Below are positions 58,599-64,000 of a stretch of 64,000 nt of DNA, piece after piece. How positions within the stretch are numbered: position 1 is the first letter of the stretch; every line of letters starts with the position of its first letter. The notes below the pieces were generated by a model that saw only the letters and a program-made list of their open reading frames with translations, made no database searches and had not been told where the DNA came from. The position numbers were made by a program, and so were the translations under genes. Source of the stretch: Thinopyrum elongatum (Eukaryota; Streptophyta; Magnoliopsida; Poales; Poaceae); assembly GCA_011799875.1 (NCBI GenBank), contig CM022299.1, positions 217,123,018-217,187,017 on the forward strand. The letters run 5' to 3'.

Positions 58599-58718
58599 GG
58601 CTGAAGGGGACAGTGTGGGATTTGCCGTGGAAGCAGAGAAAAGGGGCACTGGAGCTCTAAAGATCTGCGTGAGCAGAAGGTGGAAGAAGGCGTGGGATGC
58701 TTACTGTTGTAGCTCCCC

Positions 58719-58729
58719 CTTTATAGGCT
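58719..58729 (-). promoter_or_regulatory. TATA box of D antisense gene
   Basis: CCTATAAAGGG on the minus strand, about 125 nt before ATG 58598 and inside the element body, outside the LTR. It suggests a separate promoter for the antisense gene. Confidence 0.5.
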
Positions 58730-59172
58730 ATTGACAAGCCACGAGTTCCTTTTTTCACGTCGTTGGCTTCTCCACTTCCCGATACGCTCGCAATGTTATG
58801 TGCGGGGTGGATAATCAAAATCATTGATCATATCCCCTGAAAGGCGGGGCACGATCCCCACCTTGATGAGAGTGTCAAACGTGGGTGGGCCTCGAGCCAC
58901 GCTCCGAGAAATAAAAACCGCTCGGCGTTATGGCCGGATGCGATTCTTCGTTGAAAGAGAAAAAAGTTGTCAGATGAAGGCACTGTTTACACTTGAACAG
59001 GTTTTTGTTATTGCCTTCGTTGTTAAGTAAAATTGTCATTTCAGATTCCGGACATCACTTGGCTCCAAACATGAACAAAGCACACTGAAGAATTCACCTC
59101 GCAAGCCGAATATTTTTGGGTGAGCGGATGACAGATACAAGCCTTGGCGTTGGAGGCAAGTTCGGGGGCTAC
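58730..59172 (+). other. Non-coding end of D' before the 3' LTR
   Basis: Promoter-side region of the antisense gene, then the polypurine-type tract GTTCGGGGGCTAC next to the LTR. No gene. Confidence 0.6.
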
Positions 59173-59622
59173 TAAGGGAGTTATGGACTAAGGGGTCCTC
59201 AGGGCGCCGGCCCATTGAATATGGGCTGGACTGGTGAAGCCGCATAGCGACAGGAGATCTATGAAGCCGTGGTGTGCCCTCCAAGTCAAGGATAGGCAGG
59301 ATCTCTTTACTCCTTATTGTAATCTATCTCCAGTAACCCAAAACCTACCGGTGTCTATATAAACCGAGGGTTGTAGTCTTTAGGGCTAGAGTTATATTCA
59401 TCACCTCATCACCTTAGGGTTTAGCTCATGGTGATCTTGAGGTAGATCTACTCTGTAACCATACTATACATCTAATACAATCAAGCAGGACGTAGGGTAT
59501 TACCTCTTTGAGAGGGCCCGAACCTGGGTAAACACCGTGTTCATTATCCCTTGTTCCCCATCGATCCTAGATCCATAGCCCGAGACCGCCTACCCTGAGG
59601 TCTATAGGTTTTGACACCGACA
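59173..59622 (+). repeat. 3' LTR of element D
   Basis: 450 bp, partner of 22564-23013. TATA box TATATAAA at 59356-59363, hairpin 59503-59515, end TTTGACACCGACA, followed by CCAAG. Confidence 0.85.
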
Positions 59623-59627
59623 CCAAG

Positions 59628-60285
59628 CAAAACTCATATCATGTGACGAATGAAAATATAGCTCCAAGTGAGGTTACCGATAATGTTGAAGACGAAAGAG
59701 GGGATGCCTTCCGGGGCATCCCCAAGCTTAGTTGCTTGGATATTCCTTGAATATTACCTTGGGGTGACTTGCGCATCCCCAAGATTAGGGTCTTGTCACT
59801 CCTTATTCTCCTCATATCGATATCTTACCCAAAACTTGAAAACTTCAATCACACAAAACTTAACGGAACTTCGTGAGATGGGTTAGTATGATAAAGACAA
59901 ATCATTCACTTTGGTACTATCAAGATAAGATTCATAATTGTTTCCACATATATCCTATTGTACTCTACAATTTCACAATTTATATTAAGCAATATAAGCC
60001 ATAGAAACCATATAACAAGCAAACTATGCATTGCAAACAGAATTTGTCAAAAACAGAACAGTTTGTAAAGATCTGAATTATGGTCATACTTTTGTAACTC
60101 CAAAAATTCTGAAAATTTAGGACAACATAGACAATTTGTATATAAATAATTTGTAAAGAATTCAGAATTTTTCGATGCTCTAGTGATTTTTAACAATTCT
60201 ATTACTAGGCACAAAAGTTTCTGTTTTTGCACAGAATCAAGTCAACTATCATCCACACTATCCCAAAGGCTTTACTTGGCACTTT
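59628..60285 (-). mobile_element. Athila/Sabrina-like non-coding sequence, right flank of D
   Basis: Continuation of the host element on the other side of D, and a diverged repeat of 21826-22490. Contains AAGCTTGGGGATGCCCCGGA on the minus strand. No gene. Ends where a new LTR starts. Confidence 0.6.
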
Positions 60286-63200
60286 TGTCACACCCTAGCT
60301 AGTTCAGGCATTAGAGTGTTGCATCATGTTTAAGTTTTTCCAGAAACTTGAAATGGGGATGATAGAACCCCCAGCCCCCCCCCCTGGAAACAACTAGGGT
60401 TTACTAAAATCTTTTTCAATGAACCTGAAATGCCCTTCTAAAATGTCCATCATTTTTGTCTTGGGTTAGAACCTCTGCCAAAACTGGTTCACATTTTTCT
60501 AGGTCATCATAAGGTCATTGAATTAAATCATATGTAACCTGCATTTGGGCATTTAAATGCTAGTAAATATTTTAAATGTCCAAATAATCCCAAACTGAAA
60601 TGTTCCATGTTGGATATACTCTATACAGTGGGCATGAGCAGTTTGGTGATTTTTGAAAGTGCCTAGGTATTTTTAGAAATGCCACAAACTTGCAGAAATT
60701 AGAAAACAGATATAAAAAAAAGGAAATAAACTTACCTGGCAAAGTCACCAGCCAGCCCACCTGGCGGCCCAGCACTGTGCTGGCCCATGCCAGCCAGCTG
60801 CTTCGTCCCCGCCAGGCAGGCAGGGAGGTGACGCCGGCGTGCGCGAGCCCGCCACGGCGCCAGCTGCTTGCCGCTCGAGCCGCTGGACGCCTGGACGTCC
60901 TCCACGTCGTCGCCTCGACCCCCTGGACACCTCATTCCCCCCCTGCGCCTCTCTCTCGCTCTCTCCCCACCATGGCCGACGCAGCCGCAGCCGCGCCACC
61001 GTGAAACCCGCGTCCACCGTCGTCCCCGAGCCGCGCTGCCGTGACCACGAGCTCCGTCGTCGTCCTCTCCATCGAGCAGACCGAGCCCCGAGCGCTTGTT
61101 CGCCTCGGAACCACCGCAACAGCCCCGCCCGACCTCGCCGTCGCCGGAGATCCCTTTCGCCGTCACCACCGCAGCAGCTCGTCCCCGACCTCGCCGTCTG
61201 CTCCGTCGTGACCGCCGTGAGCTCAGCTACCTCCCCATCCTTTCCGTTCTCGCTCTCGAGCCCTGCATCGACTGCACCGAGCTCGGCCGCACCCGCCGCC
61301 GCCTCAGCACGTCGCCGTCGTGGCCACAGCCACGTTGGCTCGATTCCGAGCACGCCATCGTCTTCACCGCACTCGCAGGAGTCCACAGAACCACTCCACG
61401 CACCTCTCCGTGCCCCCTAGCGACGAGCCTGAGCTCGCCCGAACTCCGGCAGCCGCACAGCTCGTCGCCGGCGTCGTTTCCGGCCACCCCAGCTCCACCC
61501 ACTGCCACCACTCGACGCGGCTCACTCCCCGCATCACGTAGATGTGCTCCGCCGTCGTTTTGGTCGCCGGAGCACGAATCCTGCACTGCGCCGCCGTGTC
61601 TGGCCTCGCCGGCGGCTAAACGCCGGCGGGTTTGACCCCGCTGACCCAGTTTGACCCCCCTGGGTCTATGACAAGTGGGACCCGCCTGCTAATTAATTTA
61701 GGATTAGGACTAAACAAAAAATTAGTTAGACTAATGACACTGACACGCGGGACCCACTGGCCAGGTTTGACCTGGACCGGCCCCGTTGACCGCTGACGTC
61801 ATCCTGACGCAATGCTGACGCAATAAGTATTTCTCTAGATTTATTTTTATTCAGGAAATTCCGGAAAATTCTACAAACTTCAAAAATTCATAGAAATTAA
61901 TCTGTAGCTCCAAATCAAACAAATTATATATGAATTTGGATTAGAAAAATCCAATCTTTCCATCTGTACTGGTTTCATGCATGTCAGAACACTTTAACCT
62001 TGCTGATTAGATGAAACAAGTTAATGCACTAATATGACCTCTTATTTTGAGTTTGCATTTGAATCCTTGATTCAAATGAACTCAAACCAACCTGTTCTAA
62101 GATGCATTAGCGAAAACACACTCATTTTGCCATGTCATAGCATGCATCATATTGTTGCATATTGCCATGTGATGATTGTGTTTCGATGTGTTCTTCGTGG
62201 TAGGTTCTGCCTCCGAGGATATTCACGAGTATCCAACTGAAGGGCAGTATTCCACTACCACTCTGTCAGGCAAGCAACCCCATTGATCATTTCGATACCA
62301 ACCCATCTTCTCGCTTCTGCTCTTGTTTACTGCATTAAGACAACGCGTTTCAAACTGCTGTGTGTTGCGGTAGTTGAACCCATATCCTCTGCATGACCTG
62401 TCATTGCCACAGTAACTAGATGAAACCCACTAGCATGTGTAGGAGTTGATTGAGCCAAGTCTGTGTTTCCTACCATGCTATGCCTACTATGCTTAGAGTT
62501 GTGTCAGGTCTGGCTCATCAGGGTGATGAACTAGAGTGAATGGTTGTGTCGGTAATGAGAGTGAAGTGTTGAACATGATTTGGTAAAGGTATCGATGGAA
62601 GGCCATGTAGGAGTACATGGTGGGTTGTTTCATTGAGGCCGTCCTTAAGAACTGAGATCTGTATGCGTGATTTAAGATTCAGCTACTACCACACGTTGGG
62701 CCCTGAAATATGACCCCGCTCGACTTACTGACCCCTCTCGTCCTCTGTCCAGGAGTTGCAAGTAGTTACTGGTGTTTGTAGTTGCTGGAGGCCGTGCGCA
62801 GCGCTGACCTTAGGGGTGGGCTGTGATGCGGTAGGCACGTGGCCGGTGTACCGAGTCGCCCATTTGGTGTCTCGGGAACCCTGCACACATCGTTTGGGGC
62901 CGTTGAGGACACCCCGGCCGGATTTCCTTGCGGATGGAACCCGAATAGGCGATAAACCTGGACTAGAGACTTGTGTGGTTAGTCAGGTCATGGTCTACAC
63001 CCACGTCGGCTTTCGCTTGAAGTCTGCCGAGCACATGACGTGTGCAGATGCTAAGTGGTGGAGACATGTGTGACGAAATACACCCCTGCAGGGTATAAAA
63101 CTATTCGAATGCCGCGTCCGCGGTAAAGGACTACTTGGTCGCTTATGCAGTTCATAGACAAGTTAATGGTTACTACTAAAAGACTCAAGATAAGTGTGAG

Positions 63201-64000
63201 TACCGCGGATGGCCCTCTCGTAGGATTACGAGGGAGGATCCACGGTGGAGTATTGTGATGGTGATTAGTGGACTCGTGTGCGAAAGCTAATTTCTCAAGT
63301 GGTGTCTCGTAGGATAGTGTAGCCAAGAGTCAAAGCTGGCTTGCTGCAATAACTCCACCACCCTTCTTGAGAATGTGCATATATATTAGGATCTGTTGTA
63401 AGACTTGCTGAGTACCTTTGTACTCATGTTGCTTTAATAACTGTTGCAGACGAGAACACCGCCCCCTCCGATGGGTTCTATGTAGATCTCGACGTTGACG
63501 AGTGACTTGCCACCCAGGTGTTGACCTGAGCTTGTGAAGGGCCTATGTAGATAGACAGGCTTCGTCAAGCCTTCTTTCTTTCTAGTGTCTGTACTCAGAC
63601 TAGTTGCTTTCGCATGTGCTTGTATGTTTGTATGATTTGAGTGTCGGGTCGTGTGACCCCTATCTGTATGAACATGTTATGTATGGCTCCCCGGAGCCTT
63701 TAAATAAAGTACTTTGAGTTGTAGAGTTTTGTTGTGATGCCATGTTGTATTTACACATATCGAGCATATTGTGTGTATGATTGAAATGCTTGGTATGTGT
63801 GGGATCCGACTATCTAGTTGTTTATCCTTGGCAGCCTCTCTTATGGGGAAATGTAGTCTGGTGTCTCCACTGAGCCTTGGTAGTCCGCTACAGCCCGGTT
63901 TACCGGAGTCCTGCTAGCCCAGCACTACTGCTCCGGAACACTTAGACTGGCCGGCATGTGTTTCACTTCGTTCCTGTGTCTGTCCCTTCGGGGAAATGTC
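60286..64000 (+). mobile_element. Start of a long LTR, runs off the window
   Basis: Opens TGTCACACCCTAGCTAGTTC and continues without coding domains to the window end, consistent with the very long LTRs of Triticeae Sukkula/Erika-type elements (from memory). Parts: AT-rich 60290-60730, GC-rich 60740-61640 with low-complexity frames only, AT-rich to 62250, then mixed sequence with AATAAAGTACTTTGAG near 63703 as a possible poly(A) signal. The second end is outside the window, so LTR status is inferred. Confidence 0.5.

Larger units (their letters stand above)
22564..59622 (+). mobile_element. Element D, outer 37-kb nest
   Basis: Ends in two 450-bp LTRs of the same family flanked by CCAAG. The body has gag and protease only: no RT, RNase H or integrase motif was found. 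It has a long antisense gene before the 3' LTR. The body is present twice: a first copy (to 30697) and a partial second copy D' (39323-43249, 56520-56655, 58381-59172). Between and within lie E, F, C (with F') and an Angela-type solo LTR. Probably a non-autonomous Tat-like gypsy element. Confidence 0.7.

Noticed and set aside
60839..61420. 193-residue frame in the GC-rich island
   Set aside because: Arg/Pro/Ser low complexity, overlapping frames on both strands, no domain.
1..64000. A bacterial or viral defence or metabolic system
   Set aside because: All recognisable coding sequence belongs to LTR retrotransposons; introns, TATA boxes and LTR structure are eukaryotic.

Overview
This window is transposon-dense grass DNA with no recognisable host gene, no tRNA or rRNA gene, and no prokaryotic feature. 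The Angela/BARE1/WIS-type copia LTR at 56656-58375, the Athila/Sabrina-like gypsy remnants and the nesting style point to a Triticeae genome (wheat, Aegilops, barley or rye). That assignment rests on family recognition, not a database search.

Layout. 1-971: 3' part of an Athila-like gypsy pol (integrase). 972-20451: two related Ty3/gypsy elements (A, 972-11182; B, 11183-20451) head to tail, each with gag, protease, RT, RNase H and integrase, a complete 3' LTR and a 5'-truncated first LTR. 20452-22563 and 59628-60285: reverse-oriented, non-coding Athila/Sabrina-like sequence. Into this is set a 37-kb nest, element D (22564-59622), with 450-bp LTRs and a matching CCAAG duplication. Inside D are a first copy of its body (23014-30697), a 4.6-kb reverse long LTR with its PBS (E, 30698-35346), a 5'-truncated element F (35347-39319), and a second, partial body of D (D', 39323-43249, 56520-56655, 58381-59172). 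D' is split by element C (43250-56519, minus strand) and by an Angela-type solo LTR. C is itself split by F' (47867-53690), a complete element with a perfect CCAAC duplication. 60286-64000 is another long LTR that runs off the window.

The common theme is genes on the strand opposite to the retrotransposon. A carries, between pol and its 3' LTR, an antisense frame with a B3-like DNA-binding domain and an acidic tail; B keeps only the tail. C, D and F/F' carry antisense multi-exon genes that share one core domain (resembling the putative gypsy-type transposon family, Pfam Transposase_28), followed by coiled coil and, in F and F', an acidic C-terminus. C and F' have no pol, so they would need enzymes from relatives such as A or B. 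Matching PBS and polypurine-tract sequences fit that idea.

A, B, C, D and F LTRs, otherwise different, share a short block about 140-175 nt downstream of the TATA box. It contains a small hairpin whose stem bases differ between families but mostly still pair. Every coding region is broken. Most premature stops that can be polarised by comparing paired copies are C-to-T or G-to-A changes, as expected for methylated, silenced elements. Two in-frame stops shared by A and B are exceptions worth checking.
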